This document shows positions 1-8,547 of a DNA stretch of 18,513 nucleotides, one piece after another. The position numbers and the translations under genes were made by a program. The notes beneath the pieces are model-generated. The model saw only the letters and a program-made list of their open reading frames with translations. It was not told where the DNA came from and did no database searches. The DNA lies in the NCBI GenBank assembly GCA_003136255.1, contig PLDT01000489.1, forward strand, positions 1-18,513, read 5' to 3'. How positions within the stretch are numbered: the stretch's first letter is position 1; each line of letters begins with the position of its first letter. The DNA comes from Palsa-504 sp003136255. GTDB lineage: Bacteria > Actinomycetota > Actinomycetes > Streptosporangiales > Streptosporangiaceae.

Positions 1-311
1 AGCCGGGCCGACTCGCGCAGCACGTTGGCGTTGTAGGCGCCGGCGAAGCCCTGGTCGCTGGTCAAGATGAGCACCGCGGCCCGGGTCGGGTGCTCCGGCT
101 CGGCGGTGAACGGGTGGGTGATGTTGGTCGAGCGGCTGATCACGGCCTCCACCGCCCGGGTGAGCTCCCGGGAATACGGCTCCGCCGCGCGCTGCTGCTG
201 CTGGGCGCGGACGATCCGCGAGGACGCGATCAGTTCCTGGGCCCGGGTGATCTTGGCGATGGACTGGACGGTGCTGATCCGCTGCCTGACCAGGCGAAGC
301 TGGGCTGCCAT
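1..311 (-). CDS. atpG: ATP synthase F1 gamma subunit, N-terminal part (runs off the window)
   Basis: This is the central rotor shaft of F1, which turns inside the alpha3-beta3 ring and couples it to the Fo c-ring. Only the first 103 codons are present; the 3' end lies beyond position 1. The protein begins MAAQLRLVRQRI and continues with ITRAQELIASSRI, the conserved N-terminal helix of the gamma family. Near the window edge it has LTSDQGFAGAYNANV, the conserved segment after the first helix. The ATG is 3 bp after the atpA stop, so the two are surely co-transcribed and probably translationally coupled. An AAGGA lies about 13 nt upstream, inside the end of atpA. The identification is firm; the C-terminal half cannot be assessed. 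Confidence 0.95.
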   Translation of the reverse strand, partial: MAAQLRLVRQRISTVQSIAKITRAQELIASSRIVRAQQQQRAAEPYSRELTRAVEAVISRSTNITHPFTAEPEHPTRAAVLILTSDQGFAGAYNANVLRESAR

Positions 312-314
312 GAG

Positions 315-1967
<1,653 letters not shown>

Positions 1968-2049
1968 TGCCCTGCCCGTCTTGTCGTTCGTCGTGTTGAC
2001 AGCTTGCGGTTCTTCGGCGTCTTCGGCGGCGGATTCGGTCGCTGGCATC

Positions 2050-2705
2050 TCAGCTCGCCAGCTTGCGCCGGACGGCGGCCAGGCGGCTGGCCGCGGTCCC
2101 GTCGATAAGTTCATCCCCGATCTGGACGGACATTCCACCTACCACCGCGGGATCGATGACNNCCGCCCGCGCGGATGCGCCACCATCTGGCTGACCAGGC
2201 TGAGCGTCACCGCGGTGACCTTGCCCTGCAGCAGGGTGTCGAGCAGCCGGCGCTTGCCCGCCTCGGGCAGCGACGGATCGGCCAGCGCGGCCCGCAGGTC
2301 GGGATTCGCGGAAACCACCCGCCCGAACCGGAACAGCCCGTCCTCCAGGTCGTCCAGGCCACTATCGGCCTCGGCGGCCAGCACCATCGCCTCGACCGCG
2401 AGCTGTTCGATCGCGTCCACCAGGTCGCCGCTGGTCGCCCAGTGGGCCTCGACGGCCGCCACGACCAGCGCCTCGGCGCGCTGGGTGATCTTGCCGTGCA
2501 GCAACGCGCCGGCCACCGCGGCCTTCTCCGCCGCGGGCTTGCCCGGGTCGGACAGCGCGCGCCGGAGCCCGTGCTCGGTGTCGAGCAGCCCCACCACCGC
2601 GAACAGCTCGTTGGCCAGCCTGGTGGCCACGGTGGCGCTGGTGACGTGCTCGGCCGACAGCCGCTCGGAGAGCTCGGCGAACGAGGCCCTACTCACACCG
2701 CGCAT
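2050..2705 (-). CDS. atpH: ATP synthase F1 delta subunit, interrupted by an assembly gap
   Basis: Delta is the peripheral-stalk protein that ties subunit b to the top of F1. The first 181 residues (MRGVSRASFAEL to HPRGR) read cleanly up to the N pair at 2161-2162. After it, in a different frame, 36 residues follow (VIDPAVVGGMSVQIGD to RRKLAS) and end in TGA at 2052-2050. Both halves are typical of the long actinobacterial delta family, usually about 270 residues. The pieces total 217 residues, and the segment normally found between PRGR and the DP-x-V-x-GG motif is absent. I infer that about 50 codons are hidden in the gap, not that the gene is mutated. The ATG starts 5 bp after the atpF stop. 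The stop is followed by G-ATG, which may re-initiate atpA. Confidence 0.9.
2161..2162. other. Assembly gap (NN) inside atpH
   Basis: Two undetermined bases join two pieces of the delta-subunit gene that are in different frames. A segment of roughly 50 residues expected for the family is missing at exactly this point, so the two Ns stand for an unsized gap of about 150 bp. Confidence 0.85.
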
Positions 2706-2710
2706 GGGCA

Positions 2711-3116
2711 CTACACCTGCTCCAGCTCGTCGAGGAACCGGTCCACCATCCGGCCCTGCCGTGCGGCNNCGGCGCGCCTCGGCCTGGGCCTGCTCGCGCA
2801 TCTCGGCGATGATCTGCGCGCCCTGCTCCCGTGCCTCTTCGCGCAGCCGGGAGGCCTCGTGCCGGGCGTCGGCCAGCTGCTGCCGGTACGTCTCGAGCAG
2901 CTGCTGGGCCTCCTTCTGCGCCTCATCGGAGCGAGCCAGGCCGCCCTCGATCGCATCGGCCCGCTCGGTCAGTATCTTCTGGATGCGGGGCAGTGCCACC
3001 TTGCCCAGGAAGCCGAACACCAGGACGAACAGGATCGTGCCGATGATGAACTCCGGCCACGAGGGGAGCAGCGGGTTCGACGACGCCGTGCTGCTGTCAG
3101 CGAGGTGGATCATCAT
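2711..3116 (-). CDS. atpF: ATP synthase Fo subunit b, interrupted by an assembly gap
   Basis: Subunit b forms the membrane-anchored peripheral stalk. The N-terminal piece (115 residues) has a short leader, one membrane helix at about 23-42 (EFIIGTILFVLVFGFLGKV), and then a charged heptad-like helix (LARSDEAQKEAQQLLETY onward) expected to dimerise. After the N pair at 2768-2769 the frame changes and 18 residues follow, including MVDRFLDELEQV, which is the usual actinobacterial b C-terminus. The total is 133 residues against about 180 for the family, so some 45 codons are missing in the gap. Two adjacent ATGs (3116 and 3113) are possible starts; AGGGA lies about 8 nt upstream. It is 18 bp after atpE and 5 bp before atpH. 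Confidence 0.9.
2768..2769. other. Assembly gap (NN) inside atpF
   Basis: Two Ns join the central coiled-coil part of subunit b to its last 18 residues in another frame. The family normally has about 45 more residues here, so roughly 130-150 bp are probably unassembled. Confidence 0.85.
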
Positions 3117-3134
3117 GCGCTCATTCCCTGGGAC

Positions 3135-3386
3135 TTAGCTGTACTTGAAGATGAACGGCGCCACGAGGCCGATCAGCGCGAGCGCCTCGGTCAGCGAGAA
3201 GCCGATCCACATGTAGAGCGAGATGCGCCCGGTGGCCTCGGGCTGCCGGGCCATGGCCTCGATCGCGTGGCCGAACACCAGGCCGATGCCGATGCCAGGG
3301 CCGATGGCGGCCAGACCGTAGCCAACCGCGCCGATGTTGATGTTCAGCGTCGTGCCGGAGGCGGCGAGAGTAGCGGCAAGTGACAT
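3135..3386 (-). CDS. atpE: ATP synthase Fo subunit c (proteolipid)
   Basis: This protein forms the membrane rotor ring that carries protons. The 83-residue hairpin protein has helix 1 with the glycine-rich GPGIGIGLVFG at 29-39, the polar loop Arg47-Gln48-Pro49 that contacts gamma and epsilon, and helix 2 with the ion-binding Glu67 in FSLTEALAL. The residues around Glu67 fit proton rather than sodium coupling, although this is not certain from sequence alone. The ATG has AAAGGA about 8 nt upstream, a strong site, as expected because c is needed in many copies. It lies 38 bp after atpB and 18 bp before atpF. Confidence 0.97.
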   Translation of the reverse strand: MSLAATLAASGTTLNINIGAVGYGLAAIGPGIGIGLVFGHAIEAMARQPEATGRISLYMWIGFSLTEALALIGLVAPFIFKYS

Positions 3387-3424
3387 TGATTAATTCCTTT
3401 ACATTGCGGTGAAGTTGGGCGGGA

Positions 3425-4231
3425 CTAGTGCGCCGGCTCCACGGAGCTGGCTATGTACGTGGCGGTCAGCGTGGTGAAGATGAACGCCTGCAGCAGGGTG
3501 ACCAGGGTCTCGAGCAGGAAGACGAAGATGGCCAGCACGAAGGAACCCGCGGCGTAGAGCAGGCCGACGGACAGGCTCAGCAGGTACCACGTCGCGATCG
3601 TGAAGATCGTCAGCAGCAGGTGGCCGGCGAACATGTTCCCGAACAGCCGCACCCCCAGGGTGAACGGCTGGAAGACGAAGAACCTGAGCAGCTCGACCGG
3701 AACCAGGATGATGTAGATCGGCCACGGCACGCCCGGCGGGATCATGCTCTTGAAGTAACCCCCGACGCCCTGGTGCTTGAAGCCCAGGTACAGGTAGAGG
3801 AAGTAGACGATGAACACCAGCGGCCACACGAAGCCGACCCTGGACGGGACCGGGAACTGCAGGACCGGGATCAGCTCCATCACGTCCATGATGTAGATGA
3901 AGAAGAACAGCGACACCAGGAACGGCAGGTACGAGTCGCCCCGCCGGCCCAGCGACGGGCGCAGGATCTGGTCTCGGATGGCCAGGATCGCCATCTCGCC
4001 GAGACTCTGCACGCCGTGCGGCACCAGCTTCGGCTTCCGGAACGCCGCCCAGAAGAACCCGATCACCACGAGCGCGGCCACGATCGCGAGCAGCATCGGC
4101 TTGGTGAACCCGAACGAGCCGATGGTGAAGAACGGCTTCCAGTTGAAGTCCTGCAGGCCCGGGGCGGGGAATCCGCACCCGCTGAAGATGTGGCAGCCAC
4201 CGCTGGCCAGGACCCCGACGTCACCGGTCAC
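3425..4231 (-). CDS. atpB: ATP synthase Fo subunit a
   Basis: Subunit a is the stator channel that passes protons to and from the c-ring. The 268-residue protein has about five hydrophobic segments. The essential arginine is Arg195 in TLGVRLFGNMFAGH, followed by Asn199. His204 and Glu241 occupy the positions that in E. coli are Glu219 and His245, a reciprocal swap known in many a subunits. The C-terminal LLQAFIFTTLTATYI is the conserved last helix. The start is GTG at 4231, supported by AAGGAG 8 nt upstream. It overlaps the end of the atpZ-like gene by 11 bp, so translation is probably coupled. The N-terminal FPAPGLQDFNW is usual for actinobacteria. Confidence 0.96.
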   Translation of the reverse strand: MTGDVGVLASGGCHIFSGCGFPAPGLQDFNWKPFFTIGSFGFTKPMLLAIVAALVVIGFFWAAFRKPKLVPHGVQSLGEMAILAIRDQILRPSLGRRGDSYLPFLVSLFFFIYIMDVMELIPVLQFPVPSRVGFVWPLVFIVYFLYLYLGFKHQGVGGYFKSMIPPGVPWPIYIILVPVELLRFFVFQPFTLGVRLFGNMFAGHLLLTIFTIATWYLLSLSVGLLYAAGSFVLAIFVFLLETLVTLLQAFIFTTLTATYIASSVEPAH

Positions 4232-4511
4232 CGGTAATCTCCTTCCGTGGCCGCTCCGCCCCTTGCTCCCTGCCGAAGCGGTAGATGATGTAGCCGATCG
4301 AGATGCCCAGGCCGAGCAGCATGCCCAACGGGAACAGCAGCGCGACGTGCACGGCCCGGCCGACGAGCCAGCCGATGAGGCCGTAGGCCGCCATGCCGGC
4401 CAGCAGGTAGCTGAACACGGTCCAGCCGACCTCCAGGCCCTGGGCCCGGCCCTGAGCCGCGGCCTCGTCCTGCCTGGTCCGGGTGCTGGCTTCGTTGCCG
4501 TGGACGCTCAT
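4221..4511 (-). CDS. AtpZ/AtpI-family small membrane protein of the atp operon
   Basis: The predicted 96-residue protein has a charged N-terminus (to about residue 28), two membrane helices at about 29-50 and 56-79, and a basic tail. The hairpin with glycines (LLAGMAAYGLIGWLVGR, then GMLLGLGISIGYIIYRFG) matches the AtpZ-type accessory proteins encoded just before subunit a. They are thought to help c-ring assembly or Mg2+ supply; that role is family knowledge, not visible here. The ATG at 4511 was chosen because it follows the atpI stop by one base (TGA-G-ATG). An in-frame ATG at 4562 would overlap atpI by 50 bp. The 3' end overlaps atpB by 11 bp. Confidence 0.82.
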   Translation of the reverse strand: MSVHGNEASTRTRQDEAAAQGRAQGLEVGWTVFSYLLAGMAAYGLIGWLVGRAVHVALLFPLGMLLGLGISIGYIIYRFGREQGAERPRKEITGDR

Positions 4512-4512
4512 C

Positions 4513-4944
4513 TCAGCCGCCTCGCTGCGCCGGTTGCGGCGGTGATTGCTGTTCTGGCTCAACGTAGAGCATCTTGATCTTGATCGCCGTGATGGCCTGC
4601 GTGGCGCACCAGACCAGGATGAGGCCGATCGCGGTGAGGCCGAGGGCGCGGTCGCTGAACCCGCTTATCCCGTGCAGCGTGGAGACCACGACGGCGAGGG
4701 CCACGATCTTGACCACGTAGGTGACCATCGCGGCCACCATCATGGCCTGCGGGCTGATTCGCGCGGCCCGCCCCACCACCAGCACGCTGATGCCGAAGAA
4801 CACGGTCACGATGCCGACCGCGATCAGGGCCCCGTACAGTCCCTTGGCGCCGACCAGGGCGGCGCTCACGGCGACCATTACCGCGGCCGCGGCGGCGGTC
4901 AGTGCGCCGGCGCGCCGGACGATGATGGCGTATTTCGCCAGCAT
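4513..4944 (-). CDS. atpI: ATP synthase protein I (AtpI-type membrane protein)
   Basis: The 143-residue, strongly hydrophobic protein has about four membrane helices (roughly 10-30, 34-57, 66-90 and 98-118) and a polar Gln/Pro-rich tail (EPEQQSPPQPAQRGG). Size, topology and position as the first gene of the atp operon fit the ATP synthase I chain family, which assists c-ring assembly. The same slot in M. tuberculosis is held by Rv1303 (from memory). No catalytic motif is expected or seen. The ATG has AGGAG about 9 nt upstream. The TGA stop is followed by G-ATG of the next gene. It is the first gene after the 459-bp regulatory gap containing the Rex-like site. Confidence 0.8.
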   Translation of the reverse strand: MLAKYAIIVRRAGALTAAAAAVMVAVSAALVGAKGLYGALIAVGIVTVFFGISVLVVGRAARISPQAMMVAAMVTYVVKIVALAVVVSTLHGISGFSDRALGLTAIGLILVWCATQAITAIKIKMLYVEPEQQSPPQPAQRGG

Positions 4945-5027
4945 TTACTTGGCTCCTGAGGGGTCGACAGCAACTACGCGGACGCGGGGAGGTACCCCAG
5001 CGTTCCTTGCAGGAGCCGGTCGCCGCG

Positions 5028-5044
5028 CCGTACAGTCGGTACGG
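5028..5044. repeat. Perfect 6-bp inverted repeat in the atp leader
   Basis: CCGTAC and GTACGG are separated by five bases (AGTCG). The element lies about 85 bp upstream of the atpI start and overlaps a third GGTATC (5043-5048). It may be an operator half-pair or a small hairpin in the leader RNA; no regulator is recognised. Confidence 0.4.
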
Positions 5045-5057
5045 TATCCGGTTGGGT

Positions 5058-5075
5058 TTACGAAAGGTATCACGG
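5058..5075. promoter_or_regulatory. Second, weaker Rex-like site
   Basis: This segment contains the same 12-mer GAAAGGTATCAC (5062-5073) as the stronger site at 5107-5118, exactly 45 bp away. Over the full 18-mer it fits the Rex consensus at only 9 of 14 positions because the outer bases differ. It may be a second low-affinity site or part of a duplicated promoter element. Confidence 0.35.
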
Positions 5076-5102
5076 GCCTCTGCTCCGCCGAAGTGGGGCT
5101 GC

Positions 5103-5120
5103 TCGTGAAAGGTATCACAA
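5103..5120. promoter_or_regulatory. Rex-type redox operator upstream of the atp operon
   Basis: The 18-mer TCGTGAAAGGTATCACAA matches the Rex consensus TTGTGAANNNNTTCACAA at 12 of the 14 defined positions, with mismatches at positions 2 and 12. Rex is the actinobacterial NADH/NAD+-sensing repressor, known in Streptomyces to control respiratory genes. The site is 159 bp upstream of the atpI start codon in the AT-rich block. It probably represses or tunes ATP synthase according to redox state. The match is seen directly; binding is inferred. Confidence 0.65.
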
Positions 5121-5403
5121 AGTACTTGACTCTGTCTTTACCTTACTGCGCACAATTTATGACCAACTTCGGGCCCCGGAACCCGGCCGCGACCCGCTTG
5201 GCCGCGGCGGGGCCGCCACGCAATTGCCTCCCGGGCGGTGCGCCACGCGGGGAAAGACGCAGGCCAACCGGATAATTGGCCTCTGGGTCTTAGCCGCTCG
5301 GCGGTCGCGGCGGGGCGCAGATCGGGCCGCGTGTCGCGGTGCGGCGGGCTGCGAGGTGCTGCGGCGGGCAAAGGAAGGGTAAAGCGCGGTTCTGGCCGCG
5401 GTC

Positions 5404-6849
5404 CTACCAGGGACGCGTGTCGCGCTGCGGGGGGGGCGCAAGCGGGTCGGCGGGGTAGGCCGGCGCGAACGGGTCCGCGGCATCGGTGCTAGGCAGGCGG
5501 CCCGCCAGGGGCAGCCGATGGCCGGGGAACTGCTCGTGGGGCAGCTGCGGTGAGGCGCCGGAGGAGGACGCGCCGTTGAGGACGGGACCGGCCGGCGCGG
5601 TTCCGCGGGACGCGGCTGACGCGGCTGACGCGGTTCCGCGGGACGCGGCTGACGCGGTTCTGCGGTGCGCGGTCACCGCAGCCGTCCGGTGCCGGGCGGC
5701 GGCGGCGATGGCCTGCCGCCTGCGGAACAGCCGCCAGGGGCGCAGGCTGGGCATGGTGACGGGCAGCAAGGCGAGGACCGCGACGGCGGTCGCGACGACG
5801 AACACGACCAGCCGGGTATGCACCACCGACAGCGAGACGACCGCGGCCGAGAACAGGACCGCCCACAGGTACATGATCAGCACGCTCTGCCGGTAGGAAT
5901 GGCCGATGTTGAGCACCCGGTGGTGCAGGTGCTGCCGGTCGGCGGCCATCACCGGCTTGCCCGCCCGGGTGCGGCGGATGATGGCGAACATCAGGTCGGC
6001 GTACGGGATGATGAAGATCGCGGCGGGGACCAGCAGCGGCAGGAAGGTCGGGAACCGGTCCAGGGTCTGGTGGTTGGCGTAGTTGATCAGCAGGGCCGGG
6101 TCGAGCGAGGCGGTGCTCGAGATCGGCCCGTAGGCGAGCATCAGGCCGAGCAGCATCGCGCCGATGTCGCCCATGAAGATCCGGGCCGGATAGAAGTTGT
6201 GCGGCAGGAACCCCAGGCACATGCCGGCCAGCAGCGCCGAGGACACCGCGGGCAGCGACTGCGAGGGGTTCCCGATCGTCTTGAGGAGCGTGTAGGAGTA
6301 GATCAGGAACGACACCGCGGCGACGGCCACGATCCCGGCGGCCAGGCCATCCAGGCCGTCGATGAAGTTGATCGCGTTGATCGTGACCACCACGAGCAAG
6401 ATGGTCAGCGTCACGCTCAGGTCCGGCTCCAGCGGGAACTCGCCACCGCTCGGCGTCGGCAGCCAGGGCAGCGACTGGCCGCTCCAGACCAGGATGCCGG
6501 CCGCCGCCACCTGCCCGGCCAGCTTGCTGATCGCGCCGAGCCCCCACCGGTCGTCGATGAACCCCACCACGACCACCAGCGCGCCGGCCAGCAGCAACCC
6601 GGCCGCGGTCTTCGACCCGGCGGCCTGGAAGGGATCCTGCAGGAACGTCAGCCGGCTGGCCAGGATCATCCCGGCGACGAGCCCGCCGTACATGGCCAGC
6701 CCGCCGAGCAGCGGCGTTGGCTCGGTATGGGTGTCCCGGGCCCGGGGCGCGTGAATCGCGTGGGTCGCGACCGCGAACCGCCTTACCAGCGGGGTGAGCA
6801 GGAAGGTCACCGCGGCGGTGACGAGCAGGACGAGGACGTACTCGCGCAT
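5404..6849 (-). CDS. wecA: Polyprenyl-phosphate GlcNAc-1-phosphate transferase (WecA/MraY family)
   Basis: This multi-pass membrane enzyme transfers a sugar-1-phosphate from a UDP-sugar to a polyprenyl-phosphate carrier, starting a cell-wall polymer. It has the family motifs: Asp99-Asp100 in FIDDRW, NAINFIDGLDGLA at 158-170, FMGDIGA at 225-231 and HLHHR at 307-311. About ten hydrophobic helices end near residue 365. From 371 a tail of about 110 residues follows, rich in Ala, Ser, Arg and Pro, with a DNA-level repeat; this tail is not part of the catalytic fold. The gene occupies the position of M. tuberculosis Rv1302 (wecA), which favours GlcNAc over the MraY substrate, but the acceptor and sugar are inferred. 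No clear Shine-Dalgarno sequence precedes the ATG. It starts 58 bp after the sua5 stop. Confidence 0.88.
   Translation of the reverse strand: MREYVLVLLVTAAVTFLLTPLVRRFAVATHAIHAPRARDTHTEPTPLLGGLAMYGGLVAGMILASRLTFLQDPFQAAGSKTAAGLLLAGALVVVVGFIDDRWGLGAISKLAGQVAAAGILVWSGQSLPWLPTPSGGEFPLEPDLSVTLTILLVVVTINAINFIDGLDGLAAGIVAVAAVSFLIYSYTLLKTIGNPSQSLPAVSSALLAGMCLGFLPHNFYPARIFMGDIGAMLLGLMLAYGPISSTASLDPALLINYANHQTLDRFPTFLPLLVPAAIFIIPYADLMFAIIRRTRAGKPVMAADRQHLHHRVLNIGHSYRQSVLIMYLWAVLFSAAVVSLSVVHTRLVVFVVATAVAVLALLPVTMPSLRPWRLFRRRQAIAAAARHRTAAVTAHRRTASAASRGTASAASAASRGTAPAGPVLNGASSSGASPQLPHEQFPGHRLPLAGRLPSTDAADPFAPAYPADPLAPPPQRDTRPW
5597..5657. repeat. Two perfect 28-bp repeats with 33-bp period inside the wecA tail
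   Basis: Bases 5597-5624 and 5630-5657 are identical, offset by 33 bp (11 codons), so the repeat keeps the reading frame. It encodes the Ala/Ser-rich ASRGTASAAS units of the C-terminal tail. Replication slippage is the likely origin. Confidence 0.85.
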
Positions 6850-6907
6850 GCGGCGTCAGCGAATCGGGATCGGGTCGGCTTCCATCATCGCCACTTTATG
6901 CCACCGG

Positions 6908-7672
6908 CTAGCCGCCCGAGGGCGGCTCTTCGACCGGCGAGTCGATCGTTGCCTCCGCCGGACGCGGACCCCCTGCTAGCGGATGCGGCGCGGCCGGCTT
7001 GTAGTCGGCGGCGCCCACGGGCAGCTGCTCGTTGTCGGCGATGATCGAGGCCACGGTGCGCAGCCGGTCCACCGAGATCGCCCCGGCCCGCAGCAGCGTG
7101 GGGATGGTACCGGTCAGGTCCAGGATGGTCGACGGGATGCTGTCGGTGCACGGTCCCCCGTCGAGGTACACCGAGACCGCCTCGCCGAGTTGCTCCTGCG
7201 CCTCGTCGGCGGTGGTGGCGGCGGGGTGGCCGGTGCGGTTCGCGCTGGACACGGCGAGCGGCCCGGTCTGCTTCAGCACGTCCAGCGCGACCGAGTGCAA
7301 CGGCATCCGCAGCGCCACCGTGCCCTTGGTATCGCCCAGATCCCACAACAGCGTCGGGCTGGCCCGGAAGATCAGGGTCAGCGCGCCCGGCCAGAACTCG
7401 TCGATCAGGTCCTGTCCGAACGCCCCGAGGTCGTCGACCAGCGCCGCGGCGGCCCGCGCGGTGCCGACCAGGACCGGCGGCGGCATGTTCCGGCCGCGGC
7501 CCTTGGCGGCCAGCATGGTGGTCACGGCCGCGGGGATGAACGCGTCCGCGCCGATGCCGTAGACCGTGTCCGTCGGCAGCACGATCAGCTCGCCCGCCCG
7601 CGCCGCCGTCACGGCGGCCTCGACCCCGTACATGCGCGACTGCGGATCCCGGCAGTCGTAACGTGCGCTCAT
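6908..7672 (-). CDS. sua5: Threonylcarbamoyl-AMP synthase (Sua5/YwlC/YrdC family)
   Basis: This enzyme makes L-threonylcarbamoyladenylate from threonine, bicarbonate and ATP, the first step of t6A37 modification of ANN-decoding tRNAs. The 254-residue protein has the YrdC signature PTDTVYGIG at 33-41, KGRGR at 57-61, WPGALTLI at about 94-101, SSANRTG at 142-148 and PSTILDL at 180-186. The C-terminal part past about residue 215 is a short Pro/Ala-rich tail; the full Sua5 C-terminal domain is not present, so it is a YrdC-only length with a tail. The ATG at 7672 shares one base with the prmC stop (TGATG), which indicates translational coupling. The same order is seen in M. tuberculosis (prfA, hemK, Rv1301). 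Confidence 0.93.
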   Translation of the reverse strand: MSARYDCRDPQSRMYGVEAAVTAARAGELIVLPTDTVYGIGADAFIPAAVTTMLAAKGRGRNMPPPVLVGTARAAAALVDDLGAFGQDLIDEFWPGALTLIFRASPTLLWDLGDTKGTVALRMPLHSVALDVLKQTGPLAVSSANRTGHPAATTADEAQEQLGEAVSVYLDGGPCTDSIPSTILDLTGTIPTLLRAGAISVDRLRTVASIIADNEQLPVGAADYKPAAPHPLAGGPRPAEATIDSPVEEPPSGG

Positions 7673-8547
7673 CAGGTGCCCTCACCGGACCAGGCGGCGG
7701 TGACGAAGCGGTCACGCCCGGCCAGGTCCTTGTTGTTACGTGTGTCCCGCCACCCGGATTCCTCCGGGAACACCCAGTACACCGCGGCGCCCTGCTGCGC
7801 GCCGTGCTCGACGGCGACCAGCCCGCCGGGTCGCAGCAGCCGCCGGGCGGTGCGTTCGGTGGCCCGGATGGCGTTGAGCCCGTCCGCGCCGCTCCACAGC
7901 GCGGCGGGCGGGTCGTACTCGCCGACCTCGGGCGGGACGGACGCCCCGACCGGGATATACGGCGGATTGGTGATCACGAGGTCAACCGTACCGTCGAGTT
8001 CGCCGAGCACGTCGCTGAAGTCGCCCGCGTGCAGCAGGACCCGCCCGGCGGTGTACGGGACACTCTCGGCGTACCTGGTGATGTTGCGCTCGGCCCAGGC
8101 CCAGGCCAGCGGGTCGGCCTCGACCGCGTGCACCCGGGCCCGGGGCACCTCCTGGGCGATGGCCAGCGCGATGGCGCCCGACCCGGTGCCGAGGTCGGCC
8201 ACGACCGGCTCGGCGACGTCCATCTCCCCCAGCCGGTCGATGGCCCAGCCGGTCATCACCTCGGTCTCGGGCCGGGGCACGAACACGCCCGGCCCCACCT
8301 CGAGCTCGAGGTAGCGGAAGTACGCCTGGCCGGTGATGTGCTGCAGCGGCTCGCGGGCGGCCCGGCGCGCGATATCGGACCAGAACCGCGCGTCGAAGGC
8401 GGTGTCCGGCACGGTGTGCAGCTCGCCGCGCCGGACCCGGTGCACGCTGGCCGCGATCAGCTCGGCGTCGGCGCGCGGCGATTCCACCCCGGCCTCGGCC
8501 AGCCGCGCCGCGGCCAGCGCCACCTCGTCAAGCAGCAGGCTCATCAT
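7672..8547 (-). CDS. prmC: Release factor glutamine methyltransferase
   Basis: PrmC methylates the glutamine of the GGQ motif in release factors 1 and 2, using S-adenosylmethionine. The 291-residue protein has the N-terminal helical domain, the FVPRPETE segment at 89-96, the SAM-binding DLGTGSG at 118-124 and the catalytic NPPY at 194-197. Its substrate prfA lies directly upstream, and the reading frames overlap by 20 bp (or 17 bp if the second of two adjacent ATGs, at 8544, is used). Neither ATG has a clear ribosome site, which fits translation coupled to prfA. The C-terminal 30 residues (ESGWRDTRNNKDLAGRDRFV) contain the family's usual final R-DL-G-RFV segment. Confidence 0.96.
   Translation of the reverse strand: MMSLLLDEVALAAARLAEAGVESPRADAELIAASVHRVRRGELHTVPDTAFDARFWSDIARRAAREPLQHITGQAYFRYLELEVGPGVFVPRPETEVMTGWAIDRLGEMDVAEPVVADLGTGSGAIALAIAQEVPRARVHAVEADPLAWAWAERNITRYAESVPYTAGRVLLHAGDFSDVLGELDGTVDLVITNPPYIPVGASVPPEVGEYDPPAALWSGADGLNAIRATERTARRLLRPGGLVAVEHGAQQGAAVYWVFPEESGWRDTRNNKDLAGRDRFVTAAWSGEGT

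Larger units (their letters stand above)
4945..5403 (-). promoter_or_regulatory. Intergenic region carrying the atp operon control signals
   Basis: These 459 bp between the wecA stop and the atpI start contain no convincing gene. The half nearer wecA is very GC-rich. The block at about 5101-5165 is clearly richer in A and T and is the likely promoter zone. It holds the Rex-like site, its weaker copy and a palindrome, listed separately. I looked for sigma-70 type boxes on the minus strand. Several TANNNT hexamers occur, and both Rex-like copies include TGATACCTT, which fits an extended -10, but none has a well-spaced TTGACA-like -35. The transcription start is therefore undetermined. Confidence 0.6.

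Noticed and set aside
2050..3116. atpF and atpH read as one fused b-delta gene, as in mycobacteria
   Set aside because: The continuous frame is an artefact of the N pair in atpF. The correct b frame ends in TAG at 2713-2711, and delta starts with its own ATG at 2705.
2711..3116. atpF as a frameshifted pseudogene
   Set aside because: Both ends are intact and conserved, and the break coincides with undetermined bases.
5126..5131. TTGACT on the plus strand as a -35 box
   Set aside because: No -10 hexamer lies at 16-19 bp and there is no plus-strand gene downstream.
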